Of a stretch of DNA of 64,000 nucleotides, positions 53,941 through 63,392 are shown piece by piece. The position numbers and the translations under genes were made by a program. The stretch covers positions 310,001 through 374,000 of the forward strand of contig NZ_VEBF01000001.1 in NCBI RefSeq assembly GCF_007676705.1, in the 5' to 3' direction. Positions within the stretch are counted from its first letter, which is position 1, and each line of letters starts with the position of its first letter. The notes beneath the pieces were generated by a model. It made no database searches. It saw only the letters and a list, made by a program, of their open reading frames with translations, and was not told the DNA's origin. Origin of the DNA: Paenibacillus xylanexedens. GTDB lineage: Bacteria; Bacillota; Bacilli; Paenibacillales; Paenibacillaceae.

Positions 53941-55533
53941 TTAACTATTTCGTTTTTCTTGTTCGCGCAGTTCGATCCGGCGGATTTTACCGGAGTTGGT
54001 CTTCGGCAGATCTGTAACAAACTCGATCTTACGTGGATATTTATAAGGTGCTGTGATTTCCTTGACGTGGTGTTGCAATTCACGCATCAGTTCTGGTGAA
54101 GCCAGCGAATCATCTCGCAGTACGACAAATGCTTTCACCACATTGCCACGGATCTCATCCGGACTTGCAACCACCGCACATTCCTTCACGCTGGCGTGTT
54201 TCATGAGTGCTTCTTCCACTTCGAATGGTCCAATCGTGTAGCCCGAACTGATGATGATGTCGTCACTGCGACCTTCAAACCAGAAGTAACCTTCTTCGTC
54301 TTTACGTGCACGGTCTCCTGTTACAAAATAATCGCCACGCTGATTCGCTTCCTTCCGTCCCTCATCCTGATAATAGGCACGGAACAAAGCTGGCATCTCT
54401 TTGTGTACCGCGATATCTCCTACTTCACCCGCAGGCACAGGTTGTCCGTCTTCGTCAATGATTTCAATCAATCCAGGTGTAATCGACTGACCCATGGAAC
54501 CAATGCGTACAGGCGCATCTTTGAGACTGCCGATTAACAACGTGCTCTCAGTCTGTCCATATCCGTCTCGAATGGTCAGGTCGAAGTGACGCTGGAAGAT
54601 TTCAATGACTTCCTGATTGAGTGGTTCCCCCGCCGACACGGCACTGCGCAGATGAGACAGGTCATAGTGTCCGAGATCATCGGCTTTGGCCATCAAACGA
54701 TATTCCGTCGGTGTACAGCAAAGGACATTAATCTGATGTTCCTGCATCAACTCCAGATAACGCTTGGGCTGGAATGATCCATTGTAGACCAGTCCGGTCG
54801 CGCCTCTTCCGAGTACCGACAAGAACGGGCTCCATATCCATTTTTGCCATCCGGGTGCAGCCGTTGCCCATACCGTGTCTGATGGCTGAATATCCAACCA
54901 TAATGAAGAAGCGATCCGCAGATGGGCATATCCCCAACCGTGGCTATGTACAACTCCTTTGGGATTACCAGTCGTGCCTGATGTATAAGCGAGAATTGCT
55001 GTATCATCACGGTGAGTCTCCACCGCCGCCATCTCATCGGGTTGATTCTGCATTAACTGATGCACATTGACCCAACCTTCAGCAGGTACGCTAACTTCAC
55101 CATTCGGAGATGCCACGATGCGATGTGCAAGTGACGGCAGATCCGCATCCATTTTTTCCACTTCCGAGGTCGTCTCGGACCATACAATAACAGCCCGCGC
55201 CTCAGAGTGACGCAGACGATATTCCAGATCTTTTGCCCGTAACATCTCGGAGGAAGGAATAACAGCAATCCCCAGTTTCAGACAAGCAATATAAATGACA
55301 TAGGCAATAATTCGGCGTGGTACCATGACCAACACCCGATCACCCTTCTCTAGTCCAAGTTCACGCAAGCCACCAGCAAGACGATTCGCCTGCTTGAATA
55401 AATCACCATACGTAATCTCTTCCAATTCTCGTTGATCGCTGAGCCATCTAAGTGCAATCCGGTCTGATGGATGATTCTCCATCTCGGATGTCAGGTTATA
55501 GCTTTCAGGCGAAATCCACTGTTCAAAGTTCAA
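53941..55533 (-). CDS. Acyl-CoA synthetase (AMP-forming, YtcI/MbcS-like)
   Basis: About 530 residues from the TTG at 55533. The frame extends to an ATG at 55551, but the ribosome-binding site AAGGAGAGG lies inside those first codons and is correctly spaced for the TTG. The AMP-binding loop is YTSGTTGNPKG (~residue 190), the hinge region is GDRARKDEEGYFWFEGRSDD (~420) and the catalytic Lys is in PKTNSGKIRR (~520). It activates a short or medium acyl group to its CoA thioester. Cytoplasmic; substrate not certain. Confidence 0.88.
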   Translation of the reverse strand: MNFEQWISPESYNLTSEMENHPSDRIALRWLSDQRELEEITYGDLFKQANRLAGGLRELGLEKGDRVLVMVPRRIIAYVIYIACLKLGIAVIPSSEMLRAKDLEYRLRHSEARAVIVWSETTSEVEKMDADLPSLAHRIVASPNGEVSVPAEGWVNVHQLMQNQPDEMAAVETHRDDTAILAYTSGTTGNPKGVVHSHGWGYAHLRIASSLWLDIQPSDTVWATAAPGWQKWIWSPFLSVLGRGATGLVYNGSFQPKRYLELMQEHQINVLCCTPTEYRLMAKADDLGHYDLSHLRSAVSAGEPLNQEVIEIFQRHFDLTIRDGYGQTESTLLIGSLKDAPVRIGSMGQSITPGLIEIIDEDGQPVPAGEVGDIAVHKEMPALFRAYYQDEGRKEANQRGDYFVTGDRARKDEEGYFWFEGRSDDIIISSGYTIGPFEVEEALMKHASVKECAVVASPDEIRGNVVKAFVVLRDDSLASPELMRELQHHVKEITAPYKYPRKIEFVTDLPKTNSGKIRRIELREQEKRNS

Positions 55534-55699
55534 ATGGAGCCTCTCCTTCATAGTTCAAATGTAAAGCTTCTATATATTATACCCTAAATCCTAGGACCAG
55601 GTGCTATGAACTAGGCTCATTCTGAAAAAATAAACATAGGTCAATTAACGATAACTCCCATTATAATAGATCTGTTCTTATAAAGAAAATGACATAACT

Positions 55700-55740
55700 A
55701 AAAGTGGCACCTACCTGCTCCTCAGGAAGGTGCCACTTTT
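55700..55740 (-). terminator. Terminator after the aldo/keto reductase gene
   Basis: AAAAGTGGCACCT and AGGTGCCACTTTT pair over 13 bp with a 15-base loop. Confidence 0.8.
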
Positions 55741-55785
55741 ATAAGAGAATCTAACTATAATTTTTACCTAGCTGTACTGTGTATG

Positions 55786-56790
55786 TTACCAAGGATAATT
55801 ACCCATTCCGTCCAGAATGCTCTCAATCTCATTAAGCTCTTCCTTTGTCAGATCCGGTGCCTGGAGCGCAGCCACGTTTTCTTCAATCTGGGACACACGG
55901 CTTGCACCAATCAGTGCGGAGGTAACACGATTACCGCGCAAGATCCAGTTCAGAGCCAGTTGGGAGATCGTCTGTCCTCTTCGCTCGGCAACCGCCTGAA
56001 GCGCATCGAACTTGGCAATCCGCTCGTCTGTATATGCTTCTTTTTTCAATTGGCCTGTTGGATTGGCTCGTTCTGTCTTGATCTTGTCGACGTATTTATT
56101 CGTCAGCTGACCGCGGCCGAGTGGACAGAATGCAATTGAACCTACGCCTTGCTCATCCAGTACGTCTTGCAAACCGTCTTCAATCCAACGATTCAGCATT
56201 GAGTAGTTTGGCTGATGAACCAGACATGGCGTACCCAGACGACGGAGAATGGTTACCGCTTCTTGCGTCTGTTCTGCATTATAATTGGATAAGCCCACAT
56301 ACAGTGCCTTACCTTGCCGCACGATATGATCCAGTGCCGTCATCGTTTCTTCCAATGGCGTATCCGGATCTGGACGGTGATGATAGAAAATGTCTACATA
56401 ATCCAGCCCCATCCGACCAAGACTTTGATCCAGACTGGCAATCAGGTTTTTGCGGGAGCCCCACTCGCCGTAAGGTCCACTCCACATGTGATAGCCTGCC
56501 TTCGACGAGATAAGCAGTTCATCCCGATAAGGACGCAGATGTTTTTTGTAAATCACACCAAAGTTCTCTTCGGCTGATCCTGGAGGTGGGCCATAGTTAT
56601 TCGCCAGATCGAAATGGTTAATTCCGAGGTCAAAGGCACGCAAAATCATCTCTTCCTGAATATCCAATGTACGGTTGCCACCAAAGTTCTGCCATAAACC
56701 CAGCGCAATTTGCGGCAGTCTGATTCCGGATTTGCCTGAGCGTACATATTTCATCTCATCATATCGTTGTTCACTCGCAGTATAGGGCAT
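55786..56790 (-). CDS. Aldo/keto reductase (L-glyceraldehyde-3-phosphate reductase type, YghZ-like)
   Basis: 334 residues from the ATG at 56790. The catalytic tetrad is visible as Asp and Tyr in FDLANNYGPP (~residue 53), Lys in LISSKAGYH (~85) and His in IFYHHRPDP (~125). The C-terminal NADPH-binding IGASRVSQIEENV is near 290. It resembles E. coli YghZ (Gpr) in opening (YRxSGKSGIRLPQIALGLW-like) and length. It is divergent from an AraC-type gene, which probably regulates it. Confidence 0.87.
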   Translation of the reverse strand: MPYTASEQRYDEMKYVRSGKSGIRLPQIALGLWQNFGGNRTLDIQEEMILRAFDLGINHFDLANNYGPPPGSAEENFGVIYKKHLRPYRDELLISSKAGYHMWSGPYGEWGSRKNLIASLDQSLGRMGLDYVDIFYHHRPDPDTPLEETMTALDHIVRQGKALYVGLSNYNAEQTQEAVTILRRLGTPCLVHQPNYSMLNRWIEDGLQDVLDEQGVGSIAFCPLGRGQLTNKYVDKIKTERANPTGQLKKEAYTDERIAKFDALQAVAERRGQTISQLALNWILRGNRVTSALIGASRVSQIEENVAALQAPDLTKEELNEIESILDGMGNYPW

Positions 56791-56858
56791 CGTTATTCTC
56801 ACTTTCCTGTAAGGTTTGTTGAATTCCTTTTCATCTTAGACATTTTTCTGCCAAAACG

Positions 56859-56885
56859 ATATGGCATTTCACTATAACCATATGG
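56859..56885. promoter_or_regulatory. Direct repeat ATATGG-N15-ATATGG in the AKR/AraC intergenic region
   Basis: Two ATATGG sequences start at 56859 and 56880, 21 bases apart (two helical turns), the spacing expected for an AraC-type dimer. The site is between the divergent genes. Confidence 0.5.
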
Positions 56886-56990
56886 AAAAATGATTGTTAT
56901 CTATATATACTATTGTTAGATTCTTAATCTTTTCAGATATGTAGCATGTTAAAATGCAAGATGAGACGAAATCTTCAGGAGTGAATAACC

Positions 56991-57836
56991 TTGATTACGT
57001 ATATGTTCAAGAACAATCATTTTCAGGAGCTTCAGCTCCTTCATTATGGAACCGAAGCCTGTACACCAGGTCACCACTTTGGCCCCGCGATGAGAGACTA
57101 TTACAAAATTCATTATATTTTGAATGGCAAAGGCACCTTCGAAGTTGGTGGCAAAACGTATACCCTGCGCAAAGGACAAGGATTTCTAATCGTTCCGCAT
57201 TCCGTCGTGCATTACGAAGCAGATCAGGATGACCCATGGGAATACAGTTGGGTTGCTTTTCAAGGCAGCAATAGTCCATCCTTCTTACAGCAAGCCTGTC
57301 TGTCAGAGCATCACCCGATTTTTGAGCTGGGAAATGAGGATGACGAGATGCGATCCTGTCTGCACCGAATGATCAATTCGCGTAATACTCACAAAGGCTG
57401 GGAGATTAGCATGACTGGTCTGCTGTATCAATTCTTCTCTATTTTGATTGATCAGGCTAATTCAGAGCATCTTCAACCCATGCCGGATTATTCGAAGGAA
57501 ACGTACGTAACGCAGGTAATGGACTTCATTGAAATGAACTATGCCAATGCCATTACCGTTCAGTCCATCGCGGCCCATGTCGGTTTGCAGCGCAGTTATC
57601 TGTGCTCTCTGTTTAAGGATCAGATGGGAAGCAGTATTCAGTCATATCTGGTCCATTACCGGATGCGCAGGGCAGCCGAATTGACCCTTGATCCGGGTCT
57701 GACCATTGGTGATATTGCCCGCTCGGTGGGCTATACGGATCAATTGCTTTTCTCCAAGATGTTCAAAAAAGTGATGGGTGAAGCCCCCACCTACTACCGC
57801 AAACATAAAACAGCACCCTCCCAGTTAAGTTGTTAA
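56991..57836 (+). CDS. AraC-family transcriptional regulator with cupin domain
   Basis: 281 residues: an N-terminal cupin-type sugar-binding domain (HYILNGKGTFEVGGKTYTLRKGQGFLIVPH, ~residues 40-70) and a C-terminal double helix-turn-helix (ITVQSIAAHVGLQRSYLCSLFKD and IGDIARSVGYTDQLLFSKMFKK, ~195-265). Start is TTG at 56991, seven bases after AGGAGTG. The effector is probably a sugar or glycerol-like compound, judged from the divergent aldo/keto reductase. The terminator overlaps its last codons. Confidence 0.87.
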   Translation: MITYMFKNNHFQELQLLHYGTEACTPGHHFGPAMRDYYKIHYILNGKGTFEVGGKTYTLRKGQGFLIVPHSVVHYEADQDDPWEYSWVAFQGSNSPSFLQQACLSEHHPIFELGNEDDEMRSCLHRMINSRNTHKGWEISMTGLLYQFFSILIDQANSEHLQPMPDYSKETYVTQVMDFIEMNYANAITVQSIAAHVGLQRSYLCSLFKDQMGSSIQSYLVHYRMRRAAELTLDPGLTIGDIARSVGYTDQLLFSKMFKKVMGEAPTYYRKHKTAPSQLSC

Positions 57837-57855
57837 TTGGGAAGGTGCTGTTTTT
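57808..57855. terminator. Bidirectional terminator overlapping the AraC gene end
   Basis: AAACAGCACC...TCCCA pairs with TGGGAAGGTGCTGTTT; TTTTT follows on the plus strand and TTTT on the minus strand. It lies between the convergent AraC and Asp23 genes. Confidence 0.82.
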
Positions 57856-57881
57856 GCCAATCGTTTATCCTTACATTCCGT

Positions 57882-58280
57882 TTATACCGTCTCCTGCATG
57901 GATACGCCGACGACTTGTACTTTAATTTCATTCACCATAACGCCAGCTAATTGCTCTACAGCCTGTTGAACGTTATGTTGAAGTTCACGACAGACCTCGT
58001 GCATCTTGTTGCCATATTGAATGTTGATGCGTAACTGGATGGTTGCCTGATCGTCTTTGACGTGTACGTCAATCCCTTTTTGCAGACTCTTGCCGCTGAT
58101 ACTCTTGGCAATTCCTTCAGTCAGTCCAACAGACATGGAGGATACACCATTCGTGTTCTGAGCAGCCATCCCCACAATCTTGGACAGCACATCGTTCGAG
58201 ATGTGAATTGTACCCAATTGAACAGATTGAGGTGCGATATATTCAGGTTCATTGTATTGTTTTTCGATAATTTCAGACAT
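57882..58280 (-). CDS. Asp23/Gls24 family protein
   Basis: 132 residues from the ATG at 58280 with AAGGAGTGG upstream. It follows the Asp23/Gls24 (DUF322) pattern: GTIHISNDVLSKIVGMAAQNTNGVSSM, then VKDDQATIQLRINIQYGNKMHEVCRELQHNVQQAVEQLAGVMVNEIKVQV. Members are cell-envelope stress proteins that sit at the inner face of the membrane, often through a membrane anchor partner. Last gene of an operon after an AI-2E family permease, 29 bases away. Confidence 0.87.
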   Translation of the reverse strand: MSEIIEKQYNEPEYIAPQSVQLGTIHISNDVLSKIVGMAAQNTNGVSSMSVGLTEGIAKSISGKSLQKGIDVHVKDDQATIQLRINIQYGNKMHEVCRELQHNVQQAVEQLAGVMVNEIKVQVVGVSMQETV

Positions 58281-58309
58281 GTGCTCCACTCCTTCGAATA
58301 ATTTAAATT

Positions 58310-59389
58310 CTATGCATTCTGCCATTTGTCCTTGAAGAACATGTTATAGATTCGAACCAAAAGAATTTTAACGATCATATAGACCGGGATAATAATCAGT
58401 ATGGCAATAATGCCACCCAGGTCCCCTGCACCCAACACCAGAATGATGGTTGTGAGCGGGTGAATATCCAGCTTTTTGCCGAATACATAAGGTGCTACGA
58501 GGTTGTCCTGAATCTGCTGAGCGACGAGAATAATAATCAGAGACCAGATGGCAACCGATGGCGATACCACGAGACCCATGATCACAATAGGCACAGACGA
58601 CACAATCGCGCCGATAAACGGAACAAAGTTCATGATGACCGCGATTACCGTGAGCAGTAATGCGTACGGCAGTCCAATGATGAGGAAACCGATATACATC
58701 AATACACCCAGCGCCAGATTGACCAAGACTCTTCCCACAATAAAACCACTCAGCGCCTGATCAATTTCAAGCACGACTTCGCGGCTGTCATTTTGGAAAC
58801 GTTTTGGAGCGATATGTGCCAGTGTACGACCAAATTTCTCGCCTTGTAACAACATATAGAACAAAAGGATCGGTAAGGTAAACAAGATGATCGCAAAACT
58901 GGAAACAAGCGAGAAAAATCCACTGACATAGTTCGTCACAAAGTTAAATCCTTTGTTGATATACTCCGTGATCTGAGAGAAAGGTGTCGACCCCTCAGGG
59001 AACAAGGCTTGAATGGCACCATTCTGCTCCAGCTCTCTCAGCTGTTCACTTAATGAATTGATTAGATTCGGCGCGTTATCGACCAGATTAATCAGTTGCT
59101 CACGTAACGATGGCCATAAGCCAATGATGAAGAACACTCCCAGAATAGCAATAACCAGATAGATTAGCAAAATACTTAGCGTGCGATTTATTTTCTTTTT
59201 CTCCATGTAATTCACAAGCGGTCTTAGCAGATAATAAAAGAACACGGACAACATCATCGGCACGGTAATGACCGTGATCATGGTGACGAGCGGCTGAAAG
59301 ATGAAGCTCACACGTGATAATAAATAGATATTAACCAATATCAGGGCCAGTGCAATACTGAACCGGACAAACGTATTTACTTTGAACAA
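58310..59389 (-). CDS. AI-2E family transporter (DUF20 permease)
   Basis: About 360 residues with eight or so membrane segments in the AI-2E/DUF20 pattern (N-terminal pair, long extracellular coiled region ~90-145, C-terminal group ending GAGDLGGIIAILIIIPVYMIVKI). Start is TTG at 59389: GGAGGGG is six bases upstream, whereas it overlaps the ATG at 59404. Family members export signals, ions or other solutes; substrate unknown. It is downstream of a histidine kinase in one operon. Confidence 0.87.
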   Translation of the reverse strand: MFKVNTFVRFSIALALILVNIYLLSRVSFIFQPLVTMITVITVPMMLSVFFYYLLRPLVNYMEKKKINRTLSILLIYLVIAILGVFFIIGLWPSLREQLINLVDNAPNLINSLSEQLRELEQNGAIQALFPEGSTPFSQITEYINKGFNFVTNYVSGFFSLVSSFAIILFTLPILLFYMLLQGEKFGRTLAHIAPKRFQNDSREVVLEIDQALSGFIVGRVLVNLALGVLMYIGFLIIGLPYALLLTVIAVIMNFVPFIGAIVSSVPIVIMGLVVSPSVAIWSLIIILVAQQIQDNLVAPYVFGKKLDIHPLTTIILVLGAGDLGGIIAILIIIPVYMIVKILLVRIYNMFFKDKWQNA

Positions 59390-59424
59390 AATATTCCCCT
59401 CCACATGGACATTTCTTCTCTTAT

Positions 59425-60894
59425 TTAATTCGGAATCTGAATGGTAAACACGGTGGTCTCTCGCCCACGCCGGGATAGGATCAGCCGTCCGCCCATTTTC
59501 TCCGTATTACGACGTGCGATGGACAATCCCAGACCGGTGCCTCCGGTCGCTGTCCGTGCCTCATCCCCTCGTACAAACGGATCAAAGATGGTTGACCACA
59601 GTTCTTGGGGTATTCCCACCCCGGTATCTGCCACTTCAATCACCACATGGGTATCCAGCGGAATGAGTTCCACGCGCAGTTCTGTCCCGAGCGGATTGTA
59701 AGATAGGGCATTGGTAATCAGATTTTGAATGACTCTGGATAGCAGCTCCGGATCATACCTCGCGTAGATCTCCTCATCAGGAACAAGAACATGAAGGACA
59801 AACTGTTTCTGCTCAATCTCCCCATAGGTATCTGCCATAATCTCGCGCACGAATTCTCCAATCTCTCTTCTCTCAATCTGCATGCGGAAATCGGGTGAAT
59901 CCACCTTGAGCAGCTCCAGCATATTCTGTATCATGCGTGCAACTTGAACGGACTTGTTATAGATGTATCCCAGGTATCTTTGCTGCCTGTCCTTGTCCTC
60001 TCCACGTCCTTCCACCAATGCCTGCGCATATCCCTGTATGGATGTTATCGGTGTCTTCAGATCATGTGATAAGTCTACAATCAGTCGCTGTTTGCTCTCT
60101 TCGGCGTAACGTTTCTCCGCAGAGGTATTCTCAATGACGTCCGCCATGTAGTTAAAGGTCTCACCAATCTGGACAAACTCTCTCTCGGCTGAAATCGACA
60201 TCCGTGTACTATAATTTCCCTGGATCATCTGCGTAAGACCCGAGGAAAGAATACTGAGTGGCTTTTTGATTCTCCGTGCGACCCAATAGCTATATACGAA
60301 GATCAATGACAACACTAAACCGATGCCAATCATAATGTAAAAGGATAATGGATGCTTCAGATTGGTAATCAACTGGTTATCATTAATTCTTATGCTGACC
60401 AGATCACGCGGGATCTTCAGCAACACATAGGCTGCCGCTCCTTCTGTCGAAAACGGAGTGATGGAGTAATAGTAGGGCTGATCGCTTCGATTTTCCAATC
60501 CAGCATATAGATCGGCTTCACTGTATTGGGTGAACGCATCTTGCTTGTCTCCCACATGATGAATGACGTTGCGATTGGCATCCAGAATCTCAATCCAGCC
60601 GCCGCTGTCCTTGAGACGTTGGATCTCTGTTTCTTTGTCTTGCGACACCGAACCTCCACCGGAGTAAAATTCGTTCTCCAGCTCTGCCACATATACATGG
60701 GCTTCGACATTCAGATCCGGATCAACCACTTGATCCGAGATGCGGAAATCCACGACATCCAGAGATACCATAAGGTACACGATCAGTACCAGTAACAGCA
60801 AAAAGAAGTTGAACAGCAAGAAATCCAGTGTCAGGGATGTCTGCAACAGTCGCTTTTCTCTAGCTTTCCATGGGCGCTTCAATTTTGTATCCAA
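59425..60894 (-). CDS. Sensor histidine kinase
   Basis: 489 residues: membrane segments at ~20-45 and ~190-210 flanking an extracytoplasmic sensor domain, HAMP (~215-265), phosphoacceptor domain with DLSHDLKTPITSIQGY (His near 280) and HATPase with NLITNALSYNP (N box), ADTGVGIPQ and GTGLGLSIARR. It overlaps the response regulator gene by 35 bp. The start chosen is a TTG with AAGGGGA very close; a TTG four codons later is possible. Signal not known, but the downstream permease and Asp23 genes suggest cell-envelope stress. Confidence 0.88.
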   Translation of the reverse strand: MDTKLKRPWKAREKRLLQTSLTLDFLLFNFFLLLLVLIVYLMVSLDVVDFRISDQVVDPDLNVEAHVYVAELENEFYSGGGSVSQDKETEIQRLKDSGGWIEILDANRNVIHHVGDKQDAFTQYSEADLYAGLENRSDQPYYYSITPFSTEGAAAYVLLKIPRDLVSIRINDNQLITNLKHPLSFYIMIGIGLVLSLIFVYSYWVARRIKKPLSILSSGLTQMIQGNYSTRMSISAEREFVQIGETFNYMADVIENTSAEKRYAEESKQRLIVDLSHDLKTPITSIQGYAQALVEGRGEDKDRQQRYLGYIYNKSVQVARMIQNMLELLKVDSPDFRMQIERREIGEFVREIMADTYGEIEQKQFVLHVLVPDEEIYARYDPELLSRVIQNLITNALSYNPLGTELRVELIPLDTHVVIEVADTGVGIPQELWSTIFDPFVRGDEARTATGGTGLGLSIARRNTEKMGGRLILSRRGRETTVFTIQIPN

Positions 60895-61567
60895 GTCCCC
60901 TTATCGTTTTGAGATATTCCGGTTGTCTGGAGTCACGCTCGATCTTCTCCCGAATGTTGCTGATATGTACCATGATGGTGCTGTCCTCGTGCGCATAATA
61001 GTCGCCCCAGACCGCTTCGTATATTTTTTTACGGGTGAACACTCGGCCAGGTTGATCGAGCAACAATTCCATAATTTTATACTCTGTAGAGGTTAATGTT
61101 ACAGGACTTCCTGAACGAAAAAGGATACATTGGGATCGATCCAGCGTCAGATCGCCTAATACCAGATTCTGTTCTTTCGCTGCGGGGATCTCCGTTGCAT
61201 CAAAATGATTAACTCTTCTGAGCAACGCCTCTACCCTGGCGACAATCTCAAGCGGGTTGAATGGCTTCGCTATATAATCGTCTGCCCCAAGTCCGAGTCC
61301 AAGGATTTTATCGTGATCCTGACTTTTGGCGGATAAGAACAGAACAGGCATGTGATGTGTCGCCCTGATCTGTTTGATTAACTGCAATCCATCCATTACA
61401 GGCATCATGATGTCCAGTATGACCAGATCAATCTGTGTTGAACGTATGGTTTGCAGCGCCTCGGCTCCATTCACTGCAGTCTTAATGGTATAGTCCTTCT
61501 CCAGATACAGTTGAAGCAGTTCAACAATCTCTGGTTCGTCATCTGCAATTAATACGGTGTATCTCAT
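60860..61567 (-). CDS. OmpR/PhoB-family response regulator
   Basis: 235 residues: receiver domain with DDEPE (~9-13), phosphoacceptor Asp in VILDIMMP (~53), and Lys in AKPFNP (~103), followed by a winged-helix domain (RKKIYEAVWGDYYAHEDSTIMVHISNIREKI, ~185-215). First gene of the kinase/permease/Asp23 operon. Three TTTAG repeats at 11-bp spacing upstream suggest autoregulation. Confidence 0.92.
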   Translation of the reverse strand: MRYTVLIADDEPEIVELLQLYLEKDYTIKTAVNGAEALQTIRSTQIDLVILDIMMPVMDGLQLIKQIRATHHMPVLFLSAKSQDHDKILGLGLGADDYIAKPFNPLEIVARVEALLRRVNHFDATEIPAAKEQNLVLGDLTLDRSQCILFRSGSPVTLTSTEYKIMELLLDQPGRVFTRKKIYEAVWGDYYAHEDSTIMVHISNIREKIERDSRQPEYLKTIRGLGYKIEAPMES

Positions 61568-61640
61568 GTTATTCCTCTCATTTCCTATACTCTATGCCTA
61601 TCTCTACATTATTACTATATACTACGTCTCTTAATTCAAC

Positions 61641-61667
61641 CTAAATCATTTCTAAAGATAATCTAAA
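61641..61667 (-). promoter_or_regulatory. Triple direct repeat upstream of the response regulator gene
   Basis: CTAAA (plus strand) at 61641-61645, 61652-61656 and 61663-61667, exactly 11 bp apart, so on one face of the helix. The minus-strand -35-like TTGAAT follows. This is the pattern of OmpR/PhoB-type binding sites. Confidence 0.6.
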
Positions 61668-61680
61668 TAAATAGAAATAG

Positions 61681-61702
61681 AGCCCTGGCGCAGGCCAAGG
61701 CT
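61681..61702 (-). terminator. Hairpin after the HpaB-like gene
   Basis: AGCC-TGGC/GCCA-GGCT interrupted stem, followed on the minus strand by a T-rich tail (CTCTATTTCTATTT). Termination strength is uncertain. Confidence 0.5.
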
Positions 61703-61773
61703 TGAACTATATCAGGACTGTCTTCCTTCTTCATTCAGGCTTTTCATTCTTCATCCGGGCCATTCGTATCAGG

Positions 61774-63219
61774 TTATTTCTTACCCGTACGAAGCCACGG
61801 TTCAACTTTGCCCCATAAACGTTCCTTGTCATATTGCACATATTGGCTCGCCTGGTTGCGCACGGGATCACCCGCGTAGAAACGTTCATATAGATCATGC
61901 CTTGCTCCGAGTGGACTTCCGGTCAGCTCCCATGCGAGTTGAAAGAGTCGAATCTTCTCCGCGGCTTGCATCGTTACTCCACCAAGATATTTGCCTATCA
62001 TGGAACCCATCATTTCATTCATCTCAAACGTACCTGAAGGAATCTGGATCAGACCACCCGCAGCAATTGTCTTCAAAATCTCCACCGCGCGGGGGTAATA
62101 GCGATTGCCCAGATTACGTGCGGTTTCAATATATTTGAATTCCGGCAGCCAGTTGCCGAATGTATCTGGTTTGGACTGCGCCTCAGCAGCAATAATCAGT
62201 CCCTCGATGGTTTGCATCTGACTGATCATCTCTCCGAGTTGTTCCTGCACATTCAGGAAAGAGTTCACCCCAATCTCCTTGGCAATGGCCGTGGTGACGG
62301 CTGTAATGAACTCCAGTTTCGAGTGTAATCGAATGACGCTCTGATGATAGGCTAGACTGGCTGAAGCTGTATTGCAGCGAATCTGCCATACGGCTTCAGG
62401 GTTATTGTGCAGTAATACACGTTCCCAGGGTACGAATACATCGTCAAAAAATAAAACAGCATCCATCTCATCATACTGCGCACTTAGCGGATGAGAGTGA
62501 TCCGAATCTTTTGCCGCAAAAGATTCCCGACACATCATGTGTAAGCCCGGACTGTCTGCAGCTACAATCAGCATATGGGCCAACTCTGGTCGATGGCCCG
62601 GAATTCGTTGAACGGGATAAGCAATGATATCATCCGCATAAGGCGCTGCTGTTGCCACCATTTTGGCCCCGCGAATGACCACGCCCTCTGTATTACTTTT
62701 GACAATTCGCAGCATGGCATCCTCATCTTCGCCAACAGGCAAGGAACGATTAATCTGCGGGTCCCGCTGAACAATTGTCAGGAATGCATCTTTTCGTTTG
62801 GCTTGTTCAAAATAAGCGGATATTTTACCTGCAAATGCCGGGTCATGTGCTCTCATCTCATGTCGTGTTGCGTACCAACCTGTCAGGCGGGATCGGGCAT
62901 AATCAGACAGTCGGCTCATCACCCCATACGTCCGATCGGCCCATAGCCGAAAAGCATCCGCCCTATTGTTCACGTCAAGAACGGAACGAGGCACAAGAAA
63001 GGACCGATGCACGTAACTTCCCGTCTGTTCGTCCCAGTAGGCCACGGTTTCCCTTGTCTCCGGATCATCCACCAGATTGAACAATCCTTCTATGGTTTGA
63101 AGTGTTCCCTGAAAGGCCTGATGTCGGGTTACCTGGATACGCTCTCCGTTCAGCCATACATTCCGCTCATCATTCAAACGTTGAATGTAAGCCTGTCCAC
63201 GAGACATCGTGATACTCAT
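61774..63219 (-). CDS. HpaB-family flavin-dependent hydroxylase (4-hydroxyphenylacetate 3-monooxygenase type)
   Basis: 481 residues in the acyl-CoA-dehydrogenase-like fold of HpaB/PvcC oxygenase components. Marks are YDEMDAVLFFDDVFVPWERVLLH (~residues 235-258) and GVVIRGAKMVATAAPYADD (~180). It would ortho-hydroxylate a phenol using reduced FAD from a separate reductase, which is not seen in the window. GGGAGG precedes the ATG. It stands alone between terminators; the natural substrate is unknown. Confidence 0.85.
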   Translation of the reverse strand: MSITMSRGQAYIQRLNDERNVWLNGERIQVTRHQAFQGTLQTIEGLFNLVDDPETRETVAYWDEQTGSYVHRSFLVPRSVLDVNNRADAFRLWADRTYGVMSRLSDYARSRLTGWYATRHEMRAHDPAFAGKISAYFEQAKRKDAFLTIVQRDPQINRSLPVGEDEDAMLRIVKSNTEGVVIRGAKMVATAAPYADDIIAYPVQRIPGHRPELAHMLIVAADSPGLHMMCRESFAAKDSDHSHPLSAQYDEMDAVLFFDDVFVPWERVLLHNNPEAVWQIRCNTASASLAYHQSVIRLHSKLEFITAVTTAIAKEIGVNSFLNVQEQLGEMISQMQTIEGLIIAAEAQSKPDTFGNWLPEFKYIETARNLGNRYYPRAVEILKTIAAGGLIQIPSGTFEMNEMMGSMIGKYLGGVTMQAAEKIRLFQLAWELTGSPLGARHDLYERFYAGDPVRNQASQYVQYDKERLWGKVEPWLRTGKK

Positions 63220-63346
63220 GATATGTCCTCCCTCTCAGGCATCAGCCTGACATTTCTGTAACCCCATCCGTCTAACTGCTTGAGAAACTATGTAATGATA
63301 CATTATGTATCCAATAAAATAGTACTGTGCCAGGGATAGAAAAGTC

Positions 63347-63379
63347 AACAGACACCGAGCGATGAGTCCGGTGTCTGTT
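63347..63379 (-). terminator. Terminator after the BceB-type permease gene
   Basis: AACAGACACCG and CGGTGTCTGTT pair over 11 bp with an 11-base loop, followed on the minus strand by GACTTTTC. Confidence 0.7.
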
Positions 63380-63392
63380 GGGCCATACTATT

